A DNA stretch of 64,000 bases, from the NCBI GenBank assembly GCA_903632075.3, contig CAHIKZ030005404.1, positions 1,837,001-1,901,000 on the forward strand. Direction: 5' to 3'. The translations under genes and the position numbers were made by a program. This document shows, piece after piece, positions 42,590 to 53,150 of this stretch. This DNA is from Acanthosepion pharaonis. Its lineage: Eukaryota > Mollusca > Cephalopoda > Sepiida > Sepiidae. A model generated the notes under the pieces. That model did no database searches and had not been told where the DNA came from. It was given only the letters and a program-made list of their open reading frames with translations. How positions within the stretch are numbered: position 1 is the stretch's first letter; each line of letters opens with the position of its first letter.

Positions 42590-43745
42590 TTGTGATGCAT
42601 TAAGTTTTGTTTGGCAAGCTAAATATATAATTCAAAATTTATAAAAAAAAAAATAATTTAATCAAAAATTTAGTTACTAATTGAAGAATGGATAATTATA
42701 CTAAATTACTACAACATGCTATTTTGGAACAGTCTAACTGAGTAATATCTAGGGAGCTTAACATCTTAATTTAGTTTGCAAAATATTACTGAAATTATTT
42801 GAAGGCATGAACTTAGGTGTTTTAAGGATAATGATAAAAATAATCTTAATATGCAGACAATCAACAAAGTCTCATTATTAAAAGAACAAACAACTAAAAC
42901 TCGATGATAGACACCAAAGAGAAAGGTGTTAAACTACATTTACTATGGATTTTACAAATACAAAACTAACATAAGATACTCAACTTTAATACTAATTAGT
43001 AAATTATAAAAGAAGCATCATTATTCATTGAAAAACATGTAATCATCTTTAAGTGTTAAACAAGTTTTAAGTAAAATTTCAAAATGTAATATTTTCAATT
43101 TTTCTTAAATTAATTTAAAAAAAAATTAAGAACTGGATAATAATATAAAAGAAAATATTGAATTTCACCAAATGCTGCCATCACATATGAGTCACTAGAG
43201 AGATACCTAATTCTGGTATTTATAAAGCAATTATAGTAATATTAATTTACTGGTATGGATAACAGATTTTATAAATGCAAAACTGGTAACAATGGGCTTG
43301 TGAAAAAAAGATATAAATTATCTACTTCTAGGTTTCCATCTTGAAAAAGTAATGTTTAAAAAGAAAAAAAAAGAAATGTCACCAGTTTCAGTAAATAGAC
43401 ATAACTTTTATGCCATAGATGTATTCTGGATTTTATAAGTACAGAAATCTATTTGAAAATGCTAACAGTTTCTTTTATTATAGATGTTAAAACCTATTCA
43501 AGTTTGAGTGTTTTTTGTTTAGTTGTTTTTTTTTTTTTTTTAAGATTAACAGCAACAAATAAAATTTAATAACAGATATTTAAATTCACTGGGGGGAAAA
43601 AAAAATTACCCAAAACATTTAACCAAATGTAACAATCGTACTAAAATTGACAAAAAATAAATGTATGAAATATCTAACATTTATAAGTTGTTTGAATATC
43701 TTAAGTATTATTTCAAAGTAATTTTTCTTTCCTCTTTTTTTTTTT
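42590..43745. other. AT-rich spacer
   Basis: No gene. A segment near 43140-43200 ('caccaaatgctgccatcaca', 'tatgagtca') is repeated at 44975-45015, a dispersed unit of unknown origin. Confidence 0.4.
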
Positions 43746-43749
43746 TGTT

Positions 43750-43950
43750 ACATTTTTTTCAGCACTCAGGTTATGATATACATCACCAAATACATCCCAA
43801 ATTAAGAGAAGAGTAATTTATTTTTAAGTTAGAGACACTATGCATATGTCTTCCATGTCTAAGTCAAATTCAAAGTGTTCCCTAGAGTTTTAGTTATTCT
43901 AGAAGTATGCCCTGAATTAAAAATGGTTGAGAAACACTGCCCTAGACTAT
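43750..43950 (-). mobile_element. hAT-like terminal fragment
   Basis: On the minus strand, 'cagtgtttctcaaccatttt' (start about 43945) and 'aaaactctagggaacac' resemble the 'cagtggttctcaacc' termini of hAT elements. The opposite end is not seen. Confidence 0.45.
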
Positions 43951-44034
43951 AGTCCTCTGGTAGTAATTGCAAATTCAGTCTTTAGGCCAGATATTACAGA
44001 CTCAGTGGAAATAAGGCAAGCGATGAGCAGAACT

Positions 44035-44225
44035 AAATAAGAACAAGATGAGATATATGTAGACATAGTTGAACAAGAACAATTTAGCCAGTAGATTAAA
44101 TAAAGTGTTCAATTCTAAATTCCTGAAGATTAACCAGATTGAGAAGCACATGAAGAAGGCCAAAGAACACAATGGCTAAAATGTGAGGATAATAATAATA
44201 ATAAAGATGCGAACATTAGTTTGAA
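44035..44225 (+). mobile_element. SINE fragment with Penelope-like tail
   Basis: The text 'aaataagaacaagatgagat', 'gattaaataaagtgttcaat', 'gaaggccaaagaacacaatg' and 'aaagatgcgaac' matches the body and tail of the copies at 6.2 and 23.1 kb. The tRNA head is absent. Confidence 0.55.
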
Positions 44226-44229
44226 TTTG

Positions 44230-45720
44230 TTTATAATAACAGAAAAGTTACAGGTGTTTAAAATATGAACAATATGAGCAACTAGTGTATATACAATATA
44301 CAAAACTGATTATTTTATCAGCTTGAATCTGAGCAAGTTATGAGAAGCAATAGAAGGAAAAATTGTTTTGAGGAAATAAATACAACCACTGAGCCTTGTG
44401 ATAAACAAAAATGATATAAAAAAGGATTAGAAAGAATCAAAGTAAGGAATAGAGGAAGAGACTTACTTGAGATGCAACATTATTTGTCCACCCAATGCAT
44501 GTGTGGGTGGAGCAATAAGTTTAAGATACATCCATCAAACTAACTTGTTTATAAAAACCATTCATAGTTCCTTTGATTAACTAACATGAAATTCTTCATA
44601 CAGACATATTTTTACAATCTGTTTTTACTTGTTTTGTAAAGTTTCCTTTAAGGAAGAGTCTCTTTAAAATTAGAATGTGACATTGACTGACAAATGTAAT
44701 TTAAAATAATTTAAAAACTGCACAAGTTTTAAAATAAATTGACTGAAAATATAAAAATATATTGTGAATGTCTAATACAAAACTATGTTAACTTGCTATG
44801 ACTTGGAGCATTGAAGCAATGTGAAAACAAAAGTACAGCTGGTTGGTATATAGATATTTTCATACTGAATTTTGGTTGGCTGATAATGGACTTTCTTATG
44901 GAAAGTGTCAGAGTACAATGAAAATATTTATTGATGTGGGTCAAAAATTGGATAATGATTTAATGTAAAGGAAAATATTGAATTCCACCAAATGCTGCCA
45001 TGACATATGAGTCAACACAGAATAAAAGAAAATTTCTAAATTTATCAGCCTTTTAACTGGCAAATGATATAAAGGAAAACTTAAGTGAGTGAGAATAGAT
45101 AATACAATATGTTTTGAATTGGAAAATTATAAAAAAAAAAAAAACAGATATACATACATGTATATGAGTTTCAGTACAAAATAAAAATCATTGTTTATAC
45201 TTGTATACAGAAATTATATATATGTGTGTGTGTGTGTGTGTGTGCGCATGTGTGAAAGTTCAGATATAAATAAAAAATATATCCATAAAAACAATATGAA
45301 TAAAGATAAAAGGAATCTATTCTTTACCAAAGTGTTTTGTCCTCTGCCTTGATAAAGTCCATCAAGAGTGAAGAATAGTTTCTCTTTTGTCCTTATTCAC
45401 ACACAAACATACATAGATAGATAGATAGATACACACATATATATATACATATATGCTGAGTAGACACTTAATTTATTTATTAAACACTGTATTTATTTAT
45501 TTTCATTTATGGGCCTGAATATTTGAGAAAAATATGCACTCTCTGCCTCTCTCTAATAAGATTTGTCAAATATTCAAACCAGCAGATGAAAATAAATAAA
45601 TATACTGTTTAAGAAGTAAATGGAGCATTTACTCAAATACAAGTACCTACGAAAAATAACGTTTAAGTAATAAAAATCTGTCAGATTAATAAATAAAAAA
45701 TACACCCCTTTCTTTACAAA
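44230..45720. other. AT-rich spacer with GT, GATA and AT microsatellites
   Basis: No gene. (GT)n lies at 45222-45245 and short (TAGA)n at 45415-45430. The phrase 'acaatatgaataaagataaaa' with 'ttttgtcctctgccttgata' (45290-45400) recurs at 50490-50575, an unnamed dispersed repeat. Confidence 0.5.
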
Positions 45721-45734
45721 TAACTATATATATA

Positions 45735-46395
45735 TCATTGCACCCCAAGCAAGGTGATAAAGCCATGAGGATACAAGGGCTTAAGGGAGTGAAAGAGAAT
45801 GACAAACAAGACTTTAGTGAGGAGAAAGGACAATAAAAGAACAGGTTTCAGAGAGACAGAAGATGGTGATAATGCCACTAAAATGCAAGTGGTTACTGGC
45901 AGTGAAAGAGAATGAGAAGACTTTAGTGAGGAGAAAAGCAATGAAAGAACAGGTTTCAGGAGATGGTAATTGGTGTTGCATTTAAATTTTTAAAGATTGT
46001 AGGTGGCAAGGTAGCAAAAAACCTAAAGGGAGTTCCACAGGGGAGAAGTGTGTAAAAAGATATTATTAGTATAGAACATGCGGTTGCATCTACCTAGTTC
46101 AACAATAAGATGGTTAGATCTAGTTGCCTATCTCATAGCATGTTTATATTCATGCAATCGACACATCAAGGAGGAATAGTTATCAAATCAATTTACATGA
46201 AAATATTTGCAGAAAATACAGAAGGAAACCACCTCATGTCAGTAGGAAAAGGACTGAAGATGCCAGGTCAGGGTCGATTACAGATCCATCTTTGAATTTT
46301 GTCAAGAATCTCAAGATATATAGTAGGAGCACCAGACCAGATATGAAAGGAGTATTCAATGCATGGAAGAATGGTAATCATTCCTCGCAGTAGAC
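45735..46395 (-). pseudogene. CR1/Jockey-like LINE, ORF2 C-terminus and 3' end
   Basis: The minus strand from 46395 contains decayed counterparts of 'tattcaatgcatgg..gaatgg', 'accagaccagatatgaaa', 'ttgaattttgtcaagaatct', 'agggagttccacaggggaga' and the 3' end 'ttgcaccccaagcaaggtga'. Its 3' end contains an internal duplication, with 'tttagtgaggagaaa' at 45812 and 45923. Confidence 0.7.
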
Positions 46396-46398
46396 ATA

Positions 46399-46399
<1 letters not shown>

Positions 46400-46438
<39 letters not shown>
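46400..46438. repeat. (AT)n microsatellite
   Basis: An uninterrupted AT run. Confidence 0.95.
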
Positions 46439-46441
<3 letters not shown>

Positions 46442-46559
46442 ATCGGTGTATCAGTTTTAATATTTTATATTAATAGGAGATACTTGGATTACTTATCAAT
46501 GGATTTTATATATATGTGTGTGTGTGTATGTAGGCAGCAAATTCTCTTTTAGGCATGAC

Positions 46560-46732
46560 TGAACAAATTACAAACATTATGTCTGCTTATTTTTATCATA
46601 ATCCTTTCATATTCATAAATATTTTGCTGTATATTACAATCAAATTATTTGATTGTAATATATGGAAAAATATTAATGAATATGAAAGGATTATGATAAA
46701 AATAAGCAGACATAATGTTTGTAATTTGTTCA
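46560..46732. repeat. Long palindrome A
   Basis: The two halves meet at about 46646 and are near-perfect inverted copies of about 85 bp each: 'tgaacaaattacaaacatta' at the left end and 'taatgtttgtaatttgttca' at the right. The centre reads 'attacaatcaaattatttga'. It is bordered on the right by (AT)n and would form a long hairpin. Confidence 0.9.
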
Positions 46733-46734
46733 AT

Positions 46735-46762
<28 letters not shown>
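46735..46762. repeat. (AT)n microsatellite between two palindromes
   Basis: An AT run that joins palindromes A and B. Confidence 0.9.
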
Positions 46763-46765
<3 letters not shown>

Positions 46766-46970
46766 ATTATTTATATTATAAGTATGTTATAAAATCACTA
46801 CAAAAATAGCCATTTTGTTTCAACACACTCGGTGTCTTATCAAGTGATGATGTTGAAGATAAAATAAATTTATTTTATCTTCACCGAAAGTGTGTTGAAA
46901 ACAAAATGGCTATTTTTGTAGTGATTTTATAACATACTTATGTTATAATTTTTTATAAATAATAATTATA
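46761..46970. repeat. Long palindrome B
   Basis: The arms contain 'cactacaaaaatagccattt' on the left and 'aaatggctatttttgtagtg' on the right. The centre is the perfect 'gaagataaaataaa/tttattttatcttc' at 46855-46882. The left arm holds about 20 extra bases ('gtcttatcaagtgatgatgt') not present on the right. Unrelated in sequence to palindrome A. Confidence 0.9.
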
Positions 46971-47055
46971 TCTGCTCTACTTTGTATTGAGCACTCTTTT
47001 AAGAATAGTAATTGTTGGTTATTGGAATTCATTCCATATATACCAATTATATACT

Positions 47056-47063
<8 letters not shown>

Positions 47064-47140
<77 letters not shown>

Positions 47141-47165
47141 TAGGATATATATATATATATATATA
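47064..47165. repeat. (AT)n-(GT)n-(AT)n microsatellite
   Basis: AT, GT and again AT runs over about 100 bp. Confidence 0.95.
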
Positions 47166-47555
47166 AATTAATTTCTATTACTTTGTAATACAGAAAACAT
47201 GTTATGTTGTTTTTAGCTTTTCTTACCAATATGTAATGAAAGCTTGCTTAAATTTCTAAGAGTCACATGGAACATCTGAAGGATGAATAACCAAAAGTGA
47301 CAAGCATCTTGCCATTTTTTTAAAACAAAAAGACATTCTATTGCAAAGAAGATGTCAAAAATGCATTCAGAGATTTCTTGGTATCCAAACCTTCAGAGTT
47401 TTATCATTAGCATAAATAACCTTCAAACCCAATGTATGAAATGTATAGATGTTTAGGGTTCCTATTTTGACTCATTTAAACTCTGTTTAAAGACATTCAT
47501 TCAGGAATAAAATAATCTGAGTGTATAATTAATTGTACCATATAGATATAATGAG

Positions 47556-47642
47556 GGAATTAATCACCAAAGTCAAGCATCATCAAGCCTGGTTTGTACT
47601 TAGTTGGGAGACTGCTCAGGAATACCTGATACTGTAAGCAGT
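47556..47642 (+). repeat. 5S rRNA-derived fragment
   Basis: The text 'aatcaccaaagtcaagcatc', 'caagcctggtttgtacttag', 'tgggagactgctcaggaata' and 'cctgatactgtaagca' follows the second half of 5S rRNA. No tRNA-like part follows, so it is either a truncated SINE or a separate 5S-derived copy. Substitutions in the internal promoter rule out a working 5S gene. Confidence 0.65.
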
Positions 47643-47649
47643 GGTAGAG

Positions 47650-48600
47650 TTTGTATCCTCATTGGGCATTAACAACCCTGCCTGTGTCTTTCAATCAGAT
47701 GACTCAAATTTATGTTGTACAGGCTGTCTCCAGTTTTCTGGTTCTTGTCATTGGATCAAGGCTGTCTGATCTGATGCTGAGAATTTACATGGTATTGTGT
47801 AAGTTATGAATGACTATAAATAATTGTGTAGGTCCCATTGGATTTTCAGGCATTGGAGGTGAAGCACCTCATCCATTACAGCCTGTTTGTTGGCTGTCCT
47901 GATCATATAAGCTTTCCTCTTTGGTACCTTGACTTCAGGCATTTAAGTGACCCATCAATGAGCTTATATTAACTCCAACCTCAATGAAATGGTAACCCCA
48001 ATAATTCAGGTAGAACTAAAACTGTTTTAGTATATCATTCAATTCCAAACTGATCTTACAAATTTTGATTAGTAAATTACTTCCAAAACTGCTAAATTAA
48101 AATTCAAACTGTTGTTTTAAACCAGCTAGAGAAATTCTTGCAGCAGATTTACAAACTAATAGCACCAGATTCAAAATGTGCTGAAGCATGGGAGTTGCCA
48201 GACCACAGATTAGAGGTACAAATATATTTGGCAATTTTGCCAAGCTTGAACATCGAGCTAGATTCAATAAAAATGGCGACGCTTTTGCTGGGCTTTGACA
48301 GTTGTGTCTGTGTTTTCGTGTTATGGCGCTTAATCAATATTGTCCCAGTGCCAACACTGCAACTTCAATTGTTCAGGCTCAGGTTGGCAGGTCACCAATG
48401 ATAAGTTCCAGTTTGTTCCACCCTGTTAGATTTCATCAGGGATCCTGACTCCCATGCCACCATTTCTTAATGATTACTCATGGACATCACCCCGTCCTAC
48501 CCCACCTGGGAAAAATATCAAACTACGATGCAAGATTTTAAAGTATTTTGCTTCTTTTTCCCTACTTACTTGTGTTTGTCTCTTTCTTGATATTTGCTAA
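47650..48600. other. Unclassified, moderately GC-rich stretch
   Basis: No coding motif in the 87-codon frame at 48138-48401. The phrase 'gcaccagattcaaaatgtgc' is shared loosely with 20.2 kb. Probably an old dispersed repeat. Confidence 0.3.
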
Positions 48601-48609
48601 ATGTAGCTT

Positions 48610-48835
48610 AGTCTGGCACAAGGTCACAAGTATTGAACATCATGTGAGGATCTATAGCAAGGAACTTGTATATCAGTATTTAGTAAGCATAATTTTAGTC
48701 TGGTACAAGGCCACAGGTATGGATCATCCAGTGAGGATCTGTAGCAAGGGAATTGTATATCAGTATTTACTAGGCCTATCTTAGTCTGGCACAAGGCCAC
48801 AAGTATGGAACATTCAGTAAGGATCTTTTTCACTG
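48610..48835. repeat. Tandem repeat, 86-87 bp unit, about 2.6 copies
   Basis: The unit 'agtctggcacaaggccacaa' plus 'gtatgga.catccagtgagga' and 'attgtatatcagtatttac' starts at 48610, 48697 and 48783. A diverged fourth unit lies near 48906. Single relics occur at 24.4, 33.1 and (inverted) 60.98 kb, so the array grew from one dispersed copy. Confidence 0.8.
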
Positions 48836-48964
48836 CACAATGGTTTGTTAGACTAGATCACTATTAATTACATGGTGGCAAGAAACTTATATCTAAGCCT
48901 ATCTTACCTGGCACAAGGCTACAAGAATGAGGCACCCAGTGAGATATGACCCATTTTTTTTTTA

Positions 48965-49022
48965 AATGCTATATCACTTCAGGATGTAAGCGCTCGTAGC
49001 TCTCCACAGTTTCCTTTTCAAT
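48965..49022 (-). repeat. RTE-like LINE 3' end fragment (family 1)
   Basis: The text 'tatcacttcaggatgtaagc' and 'gtagctctccacagtttcct' is a 5'-truncated terminus, as at 15.9 kb. Confidence 0.55.
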
Positions 49023-49049
49023 ATCTTTTAATACATATTTTAATATATT

Positions 49050-49360
49050 GTATTATAATACATTTGTTTCCACCAAGCCTAATCTTTACAGCAAGGACCC
49101 ACCATGTCACTTACATTGCAGCAAACCACCCACATTCACTTTGTATTTCATTGGTGAGAAGTAAGTTCCACTTGAACAGCTGCTCTGTGGAACCAACTCC
49201 CAAGAAGTTTTTTTCCCCCCTGATCACTACACTCTTAACCAGTTCAAGTCTAGAGCTAACCTGTTACCTTCCTCTCCTATCTGTACAAATAGCCTCCTAA
49301 CCCTCTACCTCAAGTGGCCCCCAGGGCCTTGTACAGGGTGAACTTTACTTCAAAAAAGAA
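49050..49360 (+). pseudogene. Second CR1-like LINE, ORF2 C-terminus
   Basis: The plus strand reads, with shifts, LCGTNSQEVFFPPDHYTLNQ, FKSRANLLPSSPICTNSLLT and LYLKWPPGPCTG, then 'ggtgaactttacttcaaaaa'. This has the W/G-N-x-LP..FPPxYNLxxFKSRV and GPCTG pattern of the end of CR1-clade ORF2. Related copies are at 57.35 and 57.9 kb, all on the plus strand. Confidence 0.65.
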
Positions 49361-49609
49361 ACACAATAAAGAATTGACATGACTCCACTTGCAAGGAAAA
49401 AATATGAGTGATTTCCTGCTGTCTCCCCACCACCCATTTCCAATCATAGGAGCTTGTTATGCCATATAGCAATGCCTCTGAAATTTTAGTAAAGAAAGCC
49501 ATCATGATTATGCAGAATTACAATCACAGTTCGGTGGCTTATATCAATGGTTATTATTACACATGAAGGCAATTACAGTTAGGTAGAATCATGTGTGTTA
49601 CACTTTTTC

Positions 49610-49770
49610 CTTGTCTATTGAACAGGAGTAGAGGTTTATCCTTTCTTTCCTGCTTAGGATTATGTTTCCAGTTCCCTCAAAAGTCATATCATTTTCTTTC
49701 ACTGCCTGTAACCCTTTACATCTTAGTGGCATTATCATCTTGCTTGGAGTGAAATGATTAAAAAAAGAAA
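49610..49770 (+). repeat. LINE 3'-end repeat with terminus
   Basis: The text 'aacaggagtagaggtttatc', 'cctgcttaggattatgtttc', 'atcttgcttggagtgaaatg' and 'attaaaaaaag' gives one unit plus the end. Confidence 0.6.
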
Positions 49771-49779
49771 AATGTATTA

Positions 49780-50110
49780 ATGTTTATCATACACAGGTAC
49801 ATCACAAAATCTGTGGCTTAATGATAGAAAAAATATTTATTTTACACAACAAATATTTATTTTTTAATATAATTTTGGCTTTTGACAATGTGATAATTCA
49901 TTAGTGAATATCAGCTACATTATACAGTGAAAATTTCAGATCGAAATTTCAAATAATAATAATTATATGCCAGTCTACAGATTTATTGAACCACTATCAT
50001 ACATGAGAGGTGTTGAAAATATCTTCACTCAAGAAGCCATTTAAAAAAAAAAAAAATCCTGGATATTTGGTCAGATTTAGTGGGTAGACAGCCACACATA
50101 TACATATTTT
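49780..50110. other. AT-rich spacer, nothing recognised
   Basis: Only a poly-A tract near 50043-50055 stands out. Confidence 0.4.
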
Positions 50111-50122
50111 ATATATAAATAA

Positions 50123-50353
50123 ATAAATTTCCAGTCAACATGACTAACTGCAACTAATGCTTTCATTAGTTTTCATGCAATCATCAGGTTGTCGGCAGCA
50201 GTTGTGTGTGAAAAAGTGCACTTTATACCTCACTGGCAAGTCTAAGATGTTAAAAGTCTAGTTGACATATAACTGTTACTAACCACCTGATGATTGCAGG
50301 AAATGTATGAAAACTGTTAGTCAAGGTTAGTCACTGTTCAATGGAAATTTATT
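50123..50353. repeat. Imperfect fold-back, about 75 bp arms
   Basis: 'aataaatttccagtcaacat' with 'cattagttttcatgcaatca' and 'tcaggttgt' on the left is inverted on the right as 'accacctgatgattgcagg' and 'gtatgaaaactgttagtca' with 'aatggaaatttatt'. The spacer is about 85 bp. The 'cctgatgattgca' motif resembles tails of Penelope-like elements. Confidence 0.6.
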
Positions 50354-50359
50354 AAAACA

Positions 50360-51055
50360 TTAAGTTTCTGCCAGTTAATATGATACTGAGCATTCTTTCT
50401 CTGGTGTGTCTCTATAGCAGACTCTCTTAGGAGAAGCTTATTTTATTCATATATGTATAAAAATTTCATATAGGGTATATCTTTTAAAGGACAATATGAA
50501 TAAAGACAAAAGAAAACTTATCTTAGCCAATGCATTTTGTCCTCTAAGGGACATTATCAAGGCAAATGCAAGGATATTATTTTGTAACAAGTATTTATAT
50601 ACAAGAGGAAAAATGTTATTGGTTTTTTCAAATTTTTAAATTTAAGAACATTCATAAATATTTATCAAGTTGGTTGAAAAGTCAGGCAAGCTATGGAGAA
50701 CACACAATGACACAATTCAATATCTAATAAATGAAAGTGTTATTCTTGATTTTTTTTTTTAAAATGTATATAAGTAATTAGATTATTTTACATATATAGA
50801 TCAGCACCTGTCCGTACTGCCCAAGATCAATATGTTATTTCTTAGTCCTCTGCCAAGGATTAAAGTGTTGTATCTGTGCTCACTGTAAAGTATGGTTCAT
50901 AAATATATTTTTTCATTATTATTTCCTCTACCTCTCTCTCTTTCCCAACCCACTGTTTCTAAAAGACCCAAGCTAACATTTTTTAACAAAGTCCTTTCAT
51001 TCCACAGATTCCTTTTTTTAAGGAGGTGGGGGGTTGTTTTCTCTCATCATAAATC
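50360..51055. other. AT-rich spacer, nothing recognised
   Basis: Contains the dispersed phrase shared with 45.3 kb (50490-50575) but no gene. Confidence 0.4.
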
Positions 51056-51059
51056 TCTT

Positions 51060-51420
51060 TCATTCTTTTTGTTGTAGCATACCTACGGACGATAATGGGT
51101 ATGTCCCTATTCACATAAATACAGTAGTAAATACTGTATGTTGGTCTGTAGTTGGAGATTCGTCTCCAGCTGTGCTGGTCAAACTCTTCCTCCAGACAGA
51201 GAGGATCCCCAAACGAGATCATGTCAAAGGGCAGAGTCTCGTCTCAGGAAACAGCTACCTGATCCTGTTTTATATAGGGGTCTACAGGGAATTTTTGGCT
51301 GAGCCGACAGGGTTGGATACCCCACATTAAATGCAGACTTGTGTCACATCTGACCATGTGAGGCGGTTGGCAGATGTCCTGCAGTTGGAGATTCATTGTG
51401 GAATTCACTTCACTCATTTC
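51060..51420 (-). promoter_or_regulatory. GC-balanced island with TATA motif, candidate promoter
   Basis: This segment is about half G+C in a two-thirds AT neighbourhood. On the minus strand 'tatataaaac' (51277-51268) lies about 45 bp upstream of an ATG at 51222 that opens a 79-codon frame (MISFGDPLCLEEEFDQHSWR, RISNYRPTYSIYYCIYVNRD ..). A donor-like 'gtaggtatgc' at about 51085 could end a first exon. On the plus strand there are hairpins: 'ggagattcgtctcc' (TTCG loop) and 'tacagtagtaaatactgta'. The phrase 'gaatctccaact' occurs twice. It could be a promoter with first exon, a small structured RNA, or part of an unknown element. Confidence 0.35.
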
Positions 51421-51499
51421 TAGCAGTTAACTACTTCTTGTATCTATTATTCTTGTCATAAGTACCATCGTTCATTACCAACCTTGATGTGATTATTCT

Positions 51500-52100
51500 A
51501 TTCAGTAACCTTCCCGAGGTTACAACACGTTTCCTTTTCCAATCTGAGATATTAAATATATCTTCTACATTTTTTTTTTGTTTTGCCTTATTTTCTTCCC
51601 TCATTTTTCTAGCATTTTTTCTTTTTTCAAATATTTTTTTCCCCTGCCTTATTTTATTTTTCTTGTTCCTTCTTTCATTCCTTTTTTTTTTATTTCTTCA
51701 TTCTTCTTCATTTTCCTTTGTTTGTTAATTTTAATTTGTTTCTGCTGTTATTTTTTCTTTCTTTCTCTTTAATAATTTATTCCAATATAATCCAACATTT
51801 TTTAACAATGTTTTCTTCCTTTTCTTTCACCCCCAGCCACCTTTTAACCTCCATCTTTCAGTCCAAAACTGTCCATTGAAAAATCCCAAACTGTCATTCT
51901 ATAATCCTTCTTTGCCCTCTACACGTTTTTTTCCCCTGTATCTGTTCTATAACACTTTCAATATCTTTATTCTGTGTTTAATTCCTGAAAACCAAGTCAC
52001 TGCAGCTTTTTTATTATTATTTTTAAATTTTTTAACATGATTTCCTCTTTCTTTTTCTCTGTTTTCCTTCCCACTTACTTTAAGTCTCACTTTTTTTGCT
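51500..52100. repeat. Pyrimidine-rich (T/C) tract on the plus strand
   Basis: About 600 bp dominated by T and C on the plus strand with runs of 8-10 T. Phe/Leu/Ser-rich reading frames (51489-51772) are a consequence of composition, not genes. Confidence 0.7.
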
Positions 52101-52317
52101 ATACTTATAAATAAAATACTATTTTAGACACATATAAAATATAACTTCAAATTAAAATTATTGAATAAATCTCAAGCCCTTTTAGACATACAGTATAATT
52201 TTATTGAAAATTTATTAATTTTTAACATTCATGATTGCAACCCTCCCCCCCAAAAAAAAACAGTGTCAAGAGGACAGGTTTTTCCCTTGACACCACTATT
52301 ATTTCACCTACCTTCAC

Positions 52318-52637
52318 TGTAGCAAATGAGTCGACTTAAACAGTGTAAGGGACGCAACTCTTTCCGTCTGAAAATGTCTGACACGCTGCAACGCAAAACG
52401 ATGTACACCAAGCACGGGTGAAATGTTGGTCTGCCAATGTCTCCAAGCAACCTGCTTTTATGGAGCCCAGACACACCTCATTAGCATGTGTGTAACGCGA
52501 CTTTTTTGCGGACTGCACGAGACCGTGAATATTAAAAGTCACGGACGCCATTTTGAATCTTTTTCTTTCCTTTCTCAACCCACAGGCCAGGCAGATGCGA
52601 GAACGTTTGTGAGGTAGGCCGTTTTATTTTCCCCCAC
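52318..52637 (-). repeat. 3' LTR of the gypsy-type element
   Basis: On the minus strand it starts 'gtgggggaaaataaaac' and ends 'ctcatttgctaca'. A TATA-like 'ccataaaagcagg' lies at about 52451-52463. It corresponds along its length to 56325-56644. Confidence 0.9.
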
Positions 52638-53150
52638 CCCCCTGATCTCATGATCACAGAGTTGACAGGAGGTGGTGATCGCTGGCCGGGTACTTCTTCA
52701 AGAGGGACGCCATGACTAAGCCTCATCGTTTGCTTGTGCTCCTGTCTGAGGTCTGAGGGTCGAAAGACACCACGTCCCTTGAAGGCTACTGATATCCGAG
52801 TCACTGCCTGATGGGGCTGGCGTGAACCAGAGCGATGCCTCACTGGTCTCAGATTCCGATTCGCTCTCATCGTCCAGCGGTGGTTGCAACTGCGTCGACG
52901 GACGCAGGTCCTTAACGTGACGGGGCACAGCGTTGATGTTTACCGCCTGTGGGCTGATCACCTCAGTGACGCGTCCGATTCCGTATTTCGTGGTGCACTT
53001 GCTGTGCGGATTTTTAATCCAGACGACATCGCCTTTCTTCAGCCTCTCTCCGGTTACTTTCAGTTCCGTCAGTGGGTTGGTTTCTATGCCCTTCACTCTA
53101 ACGTGGTTCCTATGCAATGTGTCTGCTGGCGCGTGAGGGTGAGACATCAT
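52530..53150 (-). pseudogene. Integrase C-terminal domain and end of pol
   Basis: The minus strand reads ERLKKGDVVWIKNPHSKCTT, KYGIGRVTEVISPQAVNINA, VPRHVKDLRPSTQL, then an acidic Ser-rich tail (DDESESESETSEASLWF). The G-D-x-V-W and V-x-x-x-x-S-P-x-x-V-x-I-N-G-x-P-R-H-V-K-D-L-R pattern is the usual gypsy integrase C-terminus. This block is open for 144 codons, the longest intact piece of the element, with the stop inside the LTR region. Confidence 0.75.

Noticed and set aside
48138..48401. 87-codon plus-strand frame with a hydrophobic end
   Set aside because: No splice context or domain, and part of it resembles a dispersed repeat; kept only as unclassified sequence.
48610..48835. CRISPR-like array
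   Set aside because: The units are contiguous 86-87 bp tandem repeats with no unique spacers, in a eukaryotic context.
51489..51772. Phe/Leu/Ser-rich frames resembling a membrane protein
   Set aside because: The T/C-rich composition produces them in more than one frame; there is no start context or domain.
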